DNA of 64,000 bases from Acheta domesticus. Its lineage: Eukaryota > Arthropoda > Insecta > Orthoptera > Gryllidae. Location: contig JAHLJT010009419.1 in NCBI GenBank assembly GCA_031308135.1, positions 38,371,221 through 38,435,220 of the forward strand, given 5' to 3'. The notes beneath the pieces were generated by a model. The model had not been told where the DNA came from and searched no databases. It worked only from the letters and a program-made list of their open reading frames with translations. The position numbers and the translations under genes were made by a program. Shown here in pieces: positions 11,527-23,938 of this stretch (within the stretch, counting starts at the first letter, position 1; every line of letters starts with the position of its first letter).

Positions 11527-12620
11527 ACACACTCAACACACGTTGCTTCGTAATACGTTTTATTCATACGAGTAACTTGAGCATAATCGTTATTGGACAG
11601 ATTTGTTCGTACAAAGTGAAAGAATATTGTGGAAGTCTCCGCGGAAGTTCTTGCAAAAGCTAACACAACTACGGATGTCTTATTATTACTAGTACTGCTA
11701 GTCAAAAAGAATATAATTACGTCTCTAAAAAAGGTGATACGTAACAGTGAAAGGTGAGGGACTGATGGCAGTTATGAATTCAAGGCAATATTCGAAAATT
11801 GGAATATTCTTGTCAATATAGCAAAATAACGTTTATAACGAGATATTTTACTTATCGGAGCATTTTGCTATTTATTTATTGTATTTGCTAGCATCTTAAC
11901 TTTAAAAAATCGAATTCATAAAAATGTATGTGCTGTGTTGCTATTAGTGCGGGCCATAAAGTATTCAAAAGGTCCGAGGGCATAAAGAATCAAAATGGCC
12001 CGCGAGGGTATTATGTATACCATTACGTATATTGTTTCAGGTCCGTAAATACACAGCAATGAACTGGTAAACCATAAAATTATATTCATTCTCTAATCAT
12101 ACTATAATGGCAACTCATTATTAGCTATCTTGAGACTCCACCATTTAAAATCCTGGGTCTAGTGTGATGTTGGTCGTGTGCAAACATTTCATGTGCCAAA
12201 TAACGCTTAACGGATTCAAAACCATGCTGAGTATAAAACGGATTAAGGTTGGTATGGCAACTCATTAGACTAGGAATGCTACACCAATTGAAATATTCGG
12301 ATATTGCTAATGGAGACCGGGCTCCCAAAATCTGTCTCGTCGAAATCCATGACAAAAAAATTAAACCACTGTTCTTGGTAATCTCAAATATCTAGAAAAT
12401 GTTTAGCTATTAACTTTAATATGTATGTTGTACCTTGTGAAAATATCGGGTATTTTGTAAAAATGAATAAAAATATGTCGAAGGAATAAGACAAGAAAGA
12501 AGAGAAAATTCGGGAAAAATATAAACAGAAATGAGAGGACATAAGGTGACGATAAATAACATTAAAAACGTATTTGCATAAATATCTAAAATATTAGAAA
12601 AATATTTTTAATAAATTATT
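11527..12620. other. AT-rich spacer, no gene seen
   Basis: Short frames without motifs. Nothing supportable was recognised. Confidence 0.4.
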
Positions 12621-12624
12621 GTGA

Positions 12625-12698
12625 ATATAACTGGAGGTGTTGATGGTACGAATAAATACATATATTTGACCATATAACCATAACACCTCCAGTTATAT
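12625..12698. repeat. Palindrome with perfect 17-bp arms
   Basis: ATATAACTGGAGGTGTT at 12625-12641 is the exact reverse complement of 12682-12698, with a 40-bp AT-rich centre. It is a candidate end-to-end miniature transposon or fold-back. It has no adjacent T-run and sits far from any gene, so a terminator role is not supported. Confidence 0.6.
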
Positions 12699-12699
12699 C

Positions 12700-15120
12700 A
12701 GGATCAACAGGAAGAATTTACATCAATTTCAATATTGTGAATATAAGAAACACTGTTACAATAGGCAAGAGAAGTCCGATAAGCCCATTTGTAGGGACAA
12801 ATTAGAATCGGATTCAGTCAGTAAAACATGTAAATGGGAAAAACTAGCTGATCCGATGAAAGATAATTTAGCGTGAGAATTGCTCTCGGTCTGGTAAGAT
12901 TCGGACGTGTGGTCATGTCTGACAGAAAGTTAATTTGAGAAAATTTTTAACTGAGATTTCGTGGGATTTGGTCAACGGAAGGTGTACATCCGCGAGTTGT
13001 GAAGACTTTCAGAAGGTAAAAATATGTCGTGATTATAGAAAATGAATAGAAGTAGGACATGGACAAAATAAAACGTATGCGTATACAAAGACAGTGTGGA
13101 ATCCAGAACTGGTGGATGGGCGACGCCACGGACCGAGTACGTTTTTGCGAGTACGTCTTGATCATCACCAGGAAAATTTATAAATTAATTATGAAAAAGA
13201 CATTTCAAAAATAATTTGTTCAAGGCCAAGAATATTTAGTTATTAAGTTAAATTTAAGGAAATATATTGCGACTAGAAAAAAATTAAGCTTGTTAAACAG
13301 TTCAATGCCCATCAAAATAATAGATTGTTGGGAGAATAAATAGAATTTTTAAAAAAAAGTTTGTAGTAACTTAAATTCAAAAAGGTAAAGAAAGATACTG
13401 GCTTCCCAATAAATTAATAGCATCAGGCACTTCATGTCGCTAAACAATAATTCAGGAAACATTGGGTTATTATTTATAAATTGGCTGATCCAGTAAATCA
13501 AGCCGATCGTAACGTAAATAGAAATATTTCACCAACCGAATTTCTCGTAAAAGCGATATTTTCATCCCCCAAGAGAGAAAAAGATGAGCCCTGAGCTAGT
13601 TAGCATGAAAACACCCAAATCCAACAATAAAACCGAGCTAGCCAACCAAATTTTATAAATAGGATAAATTAAGTAAAGATAGGTAGTTTTGATTGTCACA
13701 ATTTTAGTATATATTGATTGTTGAACACGACTGGAAAAAATTGAAAAATTATTACTTGATGTAGAATATGTCGCATAGAGTAATCGTTGGATTAAAATAC
13801 TGGATCTATTTTAATTTCAAAACTTTATTAATAATGTCTAACAAAACATTTCCGTTCTCTACAAAATATTGAGACTGGCTCTGATATTCCTATAACTCCA
13901 CAAAACTTCCACAGAACTCCCACTGACACACAAATATATCTAGTGTCATTAAAATTCCTTTAAAGCCTTGTTTGCGTACCTCCCACAGTAAAAATGTAAT
14001 ACAAATATTTCGAAGTAATGTTACGTTTTACTGAAACTTCAAAGTTTTAACTGTCGCAGTATAAACAACATTATTACTATTGTATTATTTAATTGAAATT
14101 CAGAATTTCAGTATTAATCAACAAATAGTAGTTTGAAAATGTAGGTCACAAAATTATTTAGGTGCGAAAAGAGAGCATTAACGTAATTTTATGCTTCAGT
14201 TCTCTTATTCTCCTCTCCATGCACGCAAGTCTTACCAGATGAGATTTATCAGGGGAATCAGGAAATAATGTGTATTGTGGTGAGTTAACTGCGGATAACG
14301 GGGAAATATATTCTGTAGTCAGCACACAATAAAACTTTGTGGAACCCATTAAATGAAATTATGGAATTTAGTGCGAGAGAATTGGGATGTGATATAAACT
14401 CGAATTATTACCATACTTGTTGCGAGGAAGAATAGAACACAGGAAGATTGAAAGAGCGAAGGCCATGATTTATCACAGACGAGAAGCATCGATAAACATT
14501 TTCAGCATGAAATCAATGAAAGGTGAAGAATGGGTGAGAAGATGATGGGAAGATTACGGGAAAGTGAGAGAGAGCCAACCACCCTTGACGGTCAGACAGT
14601 CAGATACACTTTCTGAGAAAAACCCTTCTTTATGTCAATGATTCCCAAAACATTTATTTTACTATACTACGTATTCGAGAAAGTAATGCACTACATGTAG
14701 AAGAAGAACTGCTTTTTCGGTGTCTGAGTGTCAAAATGTTTTTTAATTTTTCCTGCGGCTTTATACAACTTTTGTCATACTGTATATTCGAGCAAGAAAC
14801 AAATAAGAGGCAGAACAAATACTCGTAAGAAGTTGATGAGAAAATGAAAGAAAGAGGCGATTTGAAGGAACTAAGATCTTACATCTTCACAGGATGTAAG
14901 TAATGGTGTCTCCTGTAACAAAATTCTAAATATTACTACTCGTGGAAGGCGAAGACGTAGAAGAAGGAAACAACACCACTGGGCGAAACAAAAAGCATAA
15001 CTGTGGCAAGTAGTTCGATGAACAATATTGTATAATGCTAGAAGTATTTTTCACTCAATTTTTTTCAATTAGAAAATATTTCGCAGACCAGTGACATATC
15101 TTCCATCATCCCTAAGCCGC
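12700..15120. other. AT-rich spacer, no gene seen
   Basis: About 2.4 kb without a supported exon. Open frames are under 75 codons. The region just after it (15150-15350) becomes C/T-rich without a clear period. Confidence 0.4.
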
Positions 15121-15364
15121 TCGCTACATTCCCGTGTGGGCCACGAGCCCAAGTAACCGACATTATTTGCGCCCTCATCCCTTCTTACCTGCCTTTCCTC
15201 TTTCTTCCTGCTCTGTCGCTCTTTTTGCCGTCCTCCTTCCCGTCTTCCCTCCTATCCCTCTTCACACCCTCCCTCCGCTCTCCTTCCCACACTGCTTCCT
15301 ATCCTTCCCCCCGCCCTCCTTCCACCTACCCGCCCTCTTTCCCGCGCTCCTGATTGATGGATTA

Positions 15365-15840
15365 GTGATACCGGGCGCGTCAACTGCCAAGGTCAGTAGT
15401 CCCGTAAGGGTAGTGCATGGTTTTCTTCGGGAGATGGCATGATCTTTCGCCACTGGATGGTGAGATCCGGCGTCGACGTACCGTCGACTAGCGAGGTTTT
15501 CCTCAACCAGGTATCTCCCAAGAGCGGGGTATCGCTCCAACCAGGATAAGATCTAAAATATGCATGTGTGTGTGTATGTGAGGGGTAGGAAGGAACGAAA
15601 GATTACACGCGTTTCGTGGCCCGTTCGGTAGAGTACTGCTTCGGCATTCGCATGGTATTGATCGGAAAACACACGGAAAACTGCCGACCAGAGCAGCTGG
15701 CCGCTAGAATTCTCCTCCTGGCAGCGTCAAAACTCGACCTAGCTCTCTGGCTAGTGTGGAAATTCCAAGCACCGTCCAGATTCGAATCCTAAGACTTCCC
15801 GGTCAGAGACATCAATTCATGCCCTGAGCCACTTTGCCCG
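15365..15840 (-). repeat. Long tRNA-derived SINE, family A, copy 3
   Basis: Reverse-oriented copy with the landmarks CAACCAGGTATCTCCC, GTGGCCCGTTCGGTAGAGTA, TTGATCGGAAAACACACGG and CTCCTGGCAGCG. The best-preserved B box of the reverse-oriented copies is here: minus-strand GGATTCGAATCTG at about 15778-15789. The head end (15840) directly abuts the 12-bp minisatellite. Confidence 0.8.
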
Positions 15841-15849
15841 GTCTCCACT

Positions 15850-16110
15850 CTCCTTCCTGCCCTCCTCTCCGCCCTCCTCTCCGCCCTCCTCTCCGCGCTC
15901 CTCTCCGCTCTCCTCTCCGCCCTCCTCTCCGCCCTCCTCTCCGCTCTCCTCTCCGCCCTGCTCTCCGCTCTCCTCTCCGCCCTCCTCTCCGCTCTCCTCT
16001 CCGCACTCCTCTCCGCTCTGCTCTCCGCCCTCCTCTCCGCCCTCCTCTCCGCTCTCCTCTCCGCTCTCCTCTCCGCCCTCCTCTCCGCTCTCCTCTCCGT
16101 CTCCTCTCTC
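15850..16110. repeat. 12-bp minisatellite (CTCCTCTCCGCY)n
   Basis: Around 20 near-perfect 12-bp units differing mostly at one position (GCC/GCT/GCG). Because the period is a multiple of three, all frames stay open and produce artificial Pro/Leu/Arg or Arg/Gly repeat peptides on the two strands. Strong candidate for length polymorphism. Confidence 0.95.
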
Positions 16111-17240
16111 CGTCCTTCATGTTGTCCTCCAGGCCGTCTGCGCGCTCTCCTTTAAGGCGCAGCAGAAGCGGAATTATGAATGCGCGGCCCCCCGCGAAAT
16201 CTCGCAAAGAGGCCCTGCACCTGCAGCCCAATCTCACTGGAGTGCGGCTTTCGTCGTCGCGCAGAAATAATTAAGTTAAGGTTATTTACGCGCGGGAAAA
16301 AAAGCATTTACTTTTCATGCCCATTACAAAAACCACTGCTGGAGATTATGACCTCCCCCCTCGTGGTCCCTCGACGCCGCGTCCGAGACCCACTCGTCCA
16401 CCGCTTCACCCGCCCCTTTTTTGCTTTACCCTCGTTTCTGTTCGTCTTTGTCGTTTGATGAGGTCTCCTTTCTCAGGGACGGACGTCCCTTCCTTTCCGG
16501 CAGCCTCGGAGTGTTTTTTCCTATCTCATCCTCGTTCCTATCCTATTCAGTTGCTTGTCTCTCCCCATGCCTCTCTACTTTCTTTTAACTCTCGCAGTAA
16601 AGGTCTTTCCTTTAAACTCCCTGTCATCTAATATACATCACCGTGGATTGGTTATTGTTTGTCTGCTCTGTTTGGTGGTTTACTTCTCCTTCCTGATCTT
16701 CGTATTCATTCTATTGTTTTGTAGTGTAAGATGTAGTGTAAGTCACATGATTGCAATAATATTAGTATGTTTACAAAGCGATGGGTTTACATGAGGAACA
16801 AAACGTAAATTTGAAATGGAAGGTGAACAAAAATACATAAGCAGAAAGATATTATACTTGTGATTTTGGTTTAAATGTAGAACCGGCAATATAATTTTCT
16901 TGTTTTGTTTCCGCTCTTATATTTTCATTTCTCTTTTCTGAGTTTCTCTTCATCACTTCTTCCATACGTTATAATTTTTTTCTCTTGCAAAAGTACTCAT
17001 AGCCATTTAATTTACACGAAGATCAGTATCACAAGCAAAATGTATGATTATGTTTGCACTGAATACTTCCTGTGATGCATCTACGTCCGAGGGATGATAA
17101 AATCTCGAATCGAACAAACGAGACCAACGGTGCGAACACAGTTGGTCATCAAATATGCATTACGTATGCTCCTGCTCCCAAACATCTGTGTGACCGCATG
17201 TGTTATGTAAGCGCGATGGGGATGTTATGTGAGATCTAGG
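16111..17240. other. Spacer upstream of CheA-like gene
   Basis: CpG-rich to about 16450, with a non-repetitive GC stretch at 16190-16260, then AT-rich. No exon was identified. The proximal part (17100-17245) is the likely promoter region of the gene that starts at 17287. Confidence 0.4.
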
Positions 17241-17244
17241 CGAG

Positions 17245-17250
17245 TATAAA
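17245..17250 (+). promoter_or_regulatory. TATA box of CheA-like gene
   Basis: TATAAA 37 bp upstream of the ATG at 17287. This places transcription initiation around 17275-17280 by the usual 25-30 bp spacing and implies a very short 5' UTR. A clear initiator element was not seen. Inferred from position and consensus only. Confidence 0.6.
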
Positions 17251-17286
17251 TGTGTTCGCTCGGAACTTGAGGTCCTAGATCCCACA

Positions 17287-20200
17287 ATGATGAGCGCTGT
17301 CATTGTTGGATTGCTCTGGTGCGCAGGTGTTGTCTTTGGCCAGAAAATAGTAAGTATTTTATTTTTTGTTCTGAAGTTCGAGGCAGTAGAGTTAACCGTT
17401 TCATTTTTTCCTAAAACATTTTGTTTGACATTTTTATATTTTCCCGTAGCTGCTTCAAAAGGCTTAGTTTATATTTTCAAAGAGTATTATTATACGTATT
17501 AATCTACAAATTCTATTTTCATATTTACGAATAGATTCAGATTTTCGGGGGCAATAACATCCAAAAGGTAAATAAAATTATGAACACGAAACTATTAGAA
17601 ACTAAAGCAACTAAATAGCTTTTTGTTTTCAATCATTGTTTTTAAAGTGACAATGGCTATGTTCTTACTTATCTAAACTTAAACAAACTAGTACAAATTC
17701 TGAAATGATTCGACTTAGCAGATAAAATGTTTAAAACTTTGTGTTTTAATTTTACATTTAAAGTGTGCGAATTGTTATTTTTGTATTAATTATAATTTTT
17801 ATTGTCAATTATTGTATGTAGTACAGAGTTCATCAAATTATTTCTAAGGAAATCTCAGGATCCTTAAAACCCCTGTTTTTTTTAAACAAAATGAAGTATC
17901 GCCTTGTTAGTGAACAATTTGTACAATGACAAAACTATGAGTTTGATTCCCAACAGCTCAATTACGTCCGTGTCCGCTATCCGCCCGAAGTGTATCCCCA
18001 TCATCTCGATGACAACATGAAACTCGACAGCGAGCAGAGAAGCATCTTCGATATCTCCGTAACGCAAACCAGCTAAGGTTTCTCAGGGTATCAATTGACA
18101 TTGTAGTGCCTTTTACCGGAAGGTCCTAGGATTCGATAAATATATTGTCTGTCCGTGCATTTCGTTCTGAAGAAGGTCGCAAAATGGCGGCCGAAACGTT
18201 GGCACCCGTGTTCTCATGGGGCGCCGTGGGGCGCGGGCTTCCCGGCGCCCCAAGAAGGGGCTCAAATGGGGCGCTTGTGCACCTCTGCCCTAGAGCGTTC
18301 CTTTTTCTAAATAATTTATTTATTGCTTGATAGTAATAATCAGTAATAAGTTACTCCATCATGTGTTTTAATAGCTTAAGTTATCATGTGTTTTGATGGG
18401 TAACTTAAACTAAACTTAACACAACTACAATTCTCTTGGTGTAGGAAACTATAAGAGCCCCTACTTTGAACAGTTTACGTAGAAAATTTGTAAGAAGATT
18501 TCGAAAGGAAATCTGTTTTTAATTCTAGCTGGGAGATCATATAATGAGGCCAGGTTGTAGTGGACTGCTTGGTTTATTGTATTTAGGTTGGAGTAAAAAT
18601 TTTGGAAAGGTGGGCGATATGGTTGTTAATCGGTTATATATTTAGTTCTTTATGAAGTCGGGCGTTTGCAATGAACCATGGGCCATGTGTTGCAATTCTG
18701 AGAAAAATCTATTTTGCACAATTTGAAGTTTATTCTTACTGGAGATAGATGCGTTGGTCCAGACGGGGCGAGAGCGTTCCTACTTCTTACCCTTCTAGTG
18801 AGTTTGCTTCTCGAGAGTCAAGGTCTGTGTAGGCGAGTGCGCGCGTGCCGACACTGGGGTGACTGCCGGCAGGGCCCCTATGAACTGGAGGTGACGTTGA
18901 TCGAGCCGCTCAACTACGAAGACCAGACGCCCATCGTGCAGATGGACGTTATGTCGCTCCGAGGGCGCGATGGCGGTCCGCCTGCCCTCTTCGGCACCTT
19001 CGACATCACCGAGGACTTCTACGCCGACGAAACCGAGGTTTTGTTTCCTTTTTTCTTCCTTTTCCTTCTTACTTTATTTTGTTTCTTCGTTTGTTGAATT
19101 ACTTTTTATTTATAGTATCCCTAAGGTGGCTCATGAGCAACGTACTAGCATTCGGTGGCAGGATCCCGGATTCGATTCCCGGTCAGGGCAAAAGTAGAGT
19201 TGTAGTTAGTTATGGTGGTTAGTTGTGGCTAGTTGAGGCTTGATCTTTTACATGCAGTAAATCTACAGCATGGGGCCGCCGGTTAAACTTTCCTTCCAAA
19301 AGCTGGCATACGAAGGATATTTTCGCCCTTCAAAGTCCACGGCTTCTATGGGGTTTGAACCCATAAACTTTGGTTCACTAACCATTATTTACTAACCACT
19401 TTGGTTCACCATTTGGTTCACTAACCACCGAAACCGTATTTTGTGATTACACAACACTCATCCAAAACTAATCAGAACCATAACAGAAGTATTGAGCAAC
19501 TTTGGTAAATACAATATTCTTATGAGTGTAGTTGTTTCACAAATTATTTAAACAAAATATAAACTGTTAATATTGTATTATAATTATTATAACTATTACT
19601 GTAACTACTTATTGTAAACTTCTGTCAATACAAATTATTCTTTGTTGATTTCCTACTTCCACTTTGACATTATTATAAGATCATTTACATTACATTAAAA
19701 AATTATATGTTTCGTGACTTCAAAGACGAAATGAACTTCATGGGACAGAAATAACTTTAGTGACACTGACTCTCCAGCAATGAACGAAAAATAATTTTAC
19801 TCCTCGTCACAGTGAAAATGAATTACACAATATTCTTTTGTTTATGCCTTATTAACGTTCCACAAATTTTGAAATCACTCTCTGAGATGATAATTAAAAT
19901 TATTTTTAAAAGTCAGCTTGCGTGAACTTCAATTTTCTTTTAGGGAGAAGGCTGGACAAAACAATTTAACAAAGGCTGGAAGGAGAACTACGAAAAACAC
20001 CCGATTCCTAAATGGTGTCCGAGTAAATACAGCAAAGCCTTGCAGGAAGCCTCGAACCTCACGATTGGAGATAATTGTCATTATAAAAAGGTATGTGATT
20101 TATTTTATGAATAAAACTTTCCGTGTGTGCTATTCGCAAATATGCAAGTAATTTTTCTCTGAAAAGGTCAACAGGAAATATTTGCATTTTTATTGGAGTA

Positions 20201-21558
20201 TTTTCGTCAAAGAATGTTTATCAAACATCAAGGGCGTAGATTAGTGTTAATGTGATACATTAAACTGGAATAATAACAATAGATTTTAATCTTTGTAGTG
20301 AACATCGTGAAAAAGAAAAATAATGTTTATTGTAACAAAACAAAGATATATAATGAATTAGTTGCATTGTATACATTTTTAAAAATATTTAATACGCCTG
20401 TAACAAGTAATGTACTTCAGCTTCCGGGTCAATGACCCCCATCTCTATCAGGTTTTTGTCCAGTTACCCTGATCCATTGAGCAAATGCTGAGATGGTCCC
20501 TTGTTTTGCTTCTGGACGTAAATGTAGCTTCACTGTGCGCACGTTTTGTTGAACACTCCTTTTGCTTGTAGTTCATTTACCGTTGAAATTGATTTTCTAT
20601 AACTCGGGAACAAACATTTTTCAAATATTTTTATTTTTCTAAAATAATTATTTTCTAAATTCATTTTTTTATTGTGGCCCTCAAGAAAATGTGGGCAGAT
20701 AAATCTCTTTCCCCACACGTCATATACAGTTTTTACTGTTTTTTGACAAATAAATAAAATAAATAAACATCGGAGAATCGTAACGACTTATGTTCAAAAT
20801 TCAAGGACTGGAGCAAAAACGTTTCCAAGTTATTCGAGGTATTAAAAGTTATACACGACCACTAGACTTATAAATTGTGAAAGCACGAATTTGACACATG
20901 TTTTTGCCTTTTGACGCGTGAAAACGATTTATTTTGATGCCCTTTCGTGGGTTTACCCTTAAAATTGATTTTGAAATTTTGCTTTGTTACCGTCTGTGAT
21001 TAAAAGGATATTTTGATAAGTATGATAAACTTCATAAAAAATCTTTAGAAAGCTAACAAATAGTACTATCTAATGTTGATTATATCAGTGGTGAATGTTT
21101 ATATTAGATAAGTATCGGATCACGATTGAAATTGTTTACATGATGGAACAGTTAATTATTAAATAAAAATCAATTAAAGGCTGAACTATGTACGCTGAGC
21201 TAAAGATAGTTAACTTTTGCTTGTGTATAACCGATAAAAATATCCGCAAGCATTCATAATAACTTTTAAAATATGCAAGAATATCATAATTTACTTTTAA
21301 AATTTTAAATTCCTATCCACAGTTTAAAAATAATACATATTTTGTATTTAAGTAAATATTTTAATTCGTGCACAGGGCCACTATTCTTTGGATGGCTTCG
21401 GTGTGGATGGCTTGGCTCATTTCACAGTGGGTCCGTTTCTGGAATATGGAACATTTCAGAGCTACGCGAGGAGCTTTAAGAAAGGGAACCCCAAGAAACT
21501 TCTCTTCTATTACAGGATAGACGTCAACATCAAACCCAAAGGGGGAAGCTTGGGATGA
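17287..21558 (+). CDS. Secreted CheA/DUF1091-like protein, five exons
   Basis: Exons: 17287-17349, 17957-18058, 18873-19037, 19944-20090 and 21376-21558 (stop TGA). All four introns are phase 0 with GT-AG ends: donors GTAAGT, GTAACG, GTTTTG, GTATGT; acceptors CAACAG, CGGCAG, TTTTAG, GCACAG. The predicted 219-residue protein starts with a 19-21-residue signal peptide (MMSAVIVGLLWCAGVVFG). Exon 3 carries YELEVTLIEP and LFGTFDITEDF, exon 4 two cysteines (KWCPSK, DNCHYKK) and an NLT glycosylation sequon, and exon 5 GHYSLDGFGVDG plus a final beta-strand (FYYRIDVNIKPK). The order GT(F)xxxED, Cys, Cys-x-KG-Y resembles insect CheA/DUF1091 secreted proteins, relatives of MD-2-like lipid-binding folds implicated in Drosophila contact chemosensation. 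Family assignment is by pattern only. The roughly 34-residue N-terminal segment from exon 2 is unusual. Exon 3 has the weakest acceptor. Confidence 0.78.
18120..18300 (+). mobile_element. GC-rich retroelement tail in intron 2
   Basis: A GC-rich insert inside an AT-rich intron. It contains CTGAAGAAGGTCGCAAAATG followed by GCGGCCGAAACGTTGGC: a 6-bp stem closing an A-rich loop and then GAAACGTT. Such stem-then-GAAACGT motifs are common at the ends of non-LTR and Penelope-like retroelements. The remainder (GGGGCGCCGTGGGGCGCGGG) is GC-rich and unclassified. No reverse-transcriptase coding remains. Confidence 0.4.
19118..19370 (+). repeat. tRNA-derived SINE in intron 3
   Basis: The A-box-like AAGGTGGCTCATGAG and the B-box-like GGATTCGATTCCC (19167-19180) form a tRNA-like head. 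A body follows with repeated GTTAGTTRTGG words and then GCCGCCGGTTAAACTTTCC. It lies within the CheA-like gene, in the same transcriptional orientation, and is distinct from family A. Confidence 0.55.
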
Positions 21559-21599
21559 ACCATTGTAATACACAAGCACACTGAAATATATGCAAATTG

Positions 21600-23050
21600 A
21601 ATTTAACCTTTACTTGCCTTTTATTTGACATCTTCCGAATTTCAAATATTGATACTCCTGATAATAACGATTAGTGTTCCTCTATTTTGGGTAATTTGCA
21701 GTACAAATAGTGCAAATGAGAATTTACTTCAAACTTTGTGAAGAAAAATTTCATGTTGATTATCACCCAGTTATTTTCATCATTGTTAACGCCATTATTT
21801 ATTTATTCAGCATACATTCCCGACATAGCTGTTACAGACCCATAATCAGCATTGCAAACTATTTCCATTCCAAACTTCATCTTGTCCTTCTTCGACCTAT
21901 ACTTCCTCAGCTTTCCTTCCGCTTTTTCACAACTCCCCATTCACAATCTCTTAAATAATCTCTGTACCCTAATCTTCGATCTCCAGTCATTTAATCATCA
22001 TTCCTCATTCCATCCTCTCTCCTTTTCTTTCTTTTGCCAAGTTTCAGATAATGTAAAACTTTAAATCTATTCATCACGCGTCTCTCTCCTGAAGGTTTCT
22101 TACTGTCTCGCTGCCTTCCCTTCTATTCATCTCTTGGACTCTCCACAGTCAGTCCATAATCATTTACTCGTCTTGCTCCCTGTTTTTGCCTATTAAATGC
22201 ATTCATCTTTATACCTACTATCCTTTCTTCTCTCAAACGTTTGCTATTCCTACATTATTTTCCTGCTTCCTCTGTCAGTTTCCTTGACATCACTGTGGCT
22301 CATTTTCTACTTCCATTGTCACAAAACATTCCTGTAATTACGTCTATAATACCCTTTCCGTTCATTACCCGTTCTCCAGTCTCTCGCACCCCTCGTTCAT
22401 ATGCTTTTTACCACATCACTTCATATATCCTGCGTATCCTATCTACCTCATTCCCCCAGAAGATTCAGATACCAGATTCCTCATTCCCTATTTCTCGCCT
22501 TGTTCTAAACCCTAAGCCTCGCTATTCTATTTCTTATGAATGATACATATTACTGCTTTAACGTATCTCGATAAACCACATTATATTATGTTCGTGAATA
22601 AATCATTAAACTTACTATATAATTATCTCGTAGCACTTCTGTTCTTGCGCTTCCCTGTGTCTCTCTATAATATTTACACTTAGCTTCTCTCTCTCTCTCC
22701 CTCCCTCCCAGTCACTCTCTTTCTCTCTACTTCTCTGTCTCTTTCTACTTCTCTGTCTCTCTCCAGTTCTCCATATCCCTCTACTTCTCCTTCTCTCTGT
22801 TTCCTTCTCTCTGTCTCCTTCTCTCTCTCTCTCTTTCTCAATTCTATAATTCTTAAGAAATACTCTATTTTCTCAGAGAATCTGTCTCTTTCCTTCTACC
22901 ATCTATATTACAACCTATTCACTCATTTCTTTGTTTCCAACATTTTTCTGTTATCCCTCCTCCTCTTATTTCCTCATACCCTAATTTTCTCTGTCTTTTC
23001 CTTAACTTACTTCTTTCTATTTATTTCCTATATACCCCTTCAACTCATTA
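21600..23050. other. Pyrimidine-rich block downstream of CheA-like gene
   Basis: From about 21880 to 23040 the plus strand is strongly C/T-biased, with CTCT-rich simple sequence at 22688-22850. Frames through it encode Phe/Ser/Pro/Leu-rich peptides typical of composition bias. The polarity is opposite to the purine-rich tract beginning near 27 kb. No gene is supported. Confidence 0.5.
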
Positions 23051-23159
23051 CAACTGGGAGAGAAAGGAATCAGAATGTGCCATGTGCACTATGTCATGTG
23101 AAAAGTTTTTATTATGACCAGGGAGTGACGATTCGTAAATGCAAGAAAATTGAGGTTAA

Positions 23160-23470
23160 CGTATAAACAATATTTATTACGTCTCATACAGTGGAAATAA
23201 ATGGTTGACAAGACTTCGTCTAAACATCAACTATTACAATATCCTCTCTATTAGAGGGACAATCTACAGCTCGGGCCGCCTCGACTGGATGCGCGTATGC
23301 GCAGACACGACGGTCATCTGAGGCTTGTTTCTCGCTCTGAGTCCCCTTGCGGACTGACACCTCCAGGTAGCCCAGGAGGTTGGTAATAACCAGGAGGTTG
23401 GTAATAACCACGCAACTTTTCTTGACCGACAGATTGACGAAAGGCGGGTGGAGTGGGGGTATTAGTTACA
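23160..23470. repeat. Moderately GC-rich patch with 18-bp tandem duplication
   Basis: CAGGAGGTTGGTAATAAC occurs twice back to back at 23373-23390 and 23391-23408. The surrounding patch contains CGCGTATGCGCA and has an open minus-strand frame at 23411-23220 with no recognised domain. Probably repeat-derived. Confidence 0.45.
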
Positions 23471-23938
23471 AAGTCGGCCGCTTCAGTATTTTAGGTAATG
23501 TCAACCTCTGGAAAAACAAAGTCAATGACAATTAGTCCTTCATTGATTAAGAATGAAGGAATATTCATTTCAGGAAATAATTCATTACTAAGATTTGTGC
23601 TCTATGTATTCACATCATCTTCTTCATTTTTGCACTCAGTACATCTTTAACAGAAAAGTTCTATCTTATATTTGTACTTAAAATTGGCCCTCATATTTTG
23701 TAAGGCGTGGCTGGTTAATTTATTGACTTGGGAGTGTACTGAGTTTGTTTGCCTGAAGTGACGAATCTTATTTTATTAAAATAATTACTTCTTATCAATT
23801 GTGACAGTCTAAAGATTAACTAACTAGGCAAACATTTTTAAACACTTAAAGTTCTATAAATCAACCTTTCATGTAAAGATCTGTGTAAAGTTACTAGAAA
23901 TATTGTCTAAAAAATATAATTACATTGAGTATGATAGA

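Noticed and set aside
15812..16274. Arg/Gly-rich and Pro/Leu/Arg-rich frames of 141-146 codons
   Set aside because: Created by a 12-bp minisatellite whose period is a multiple of three.
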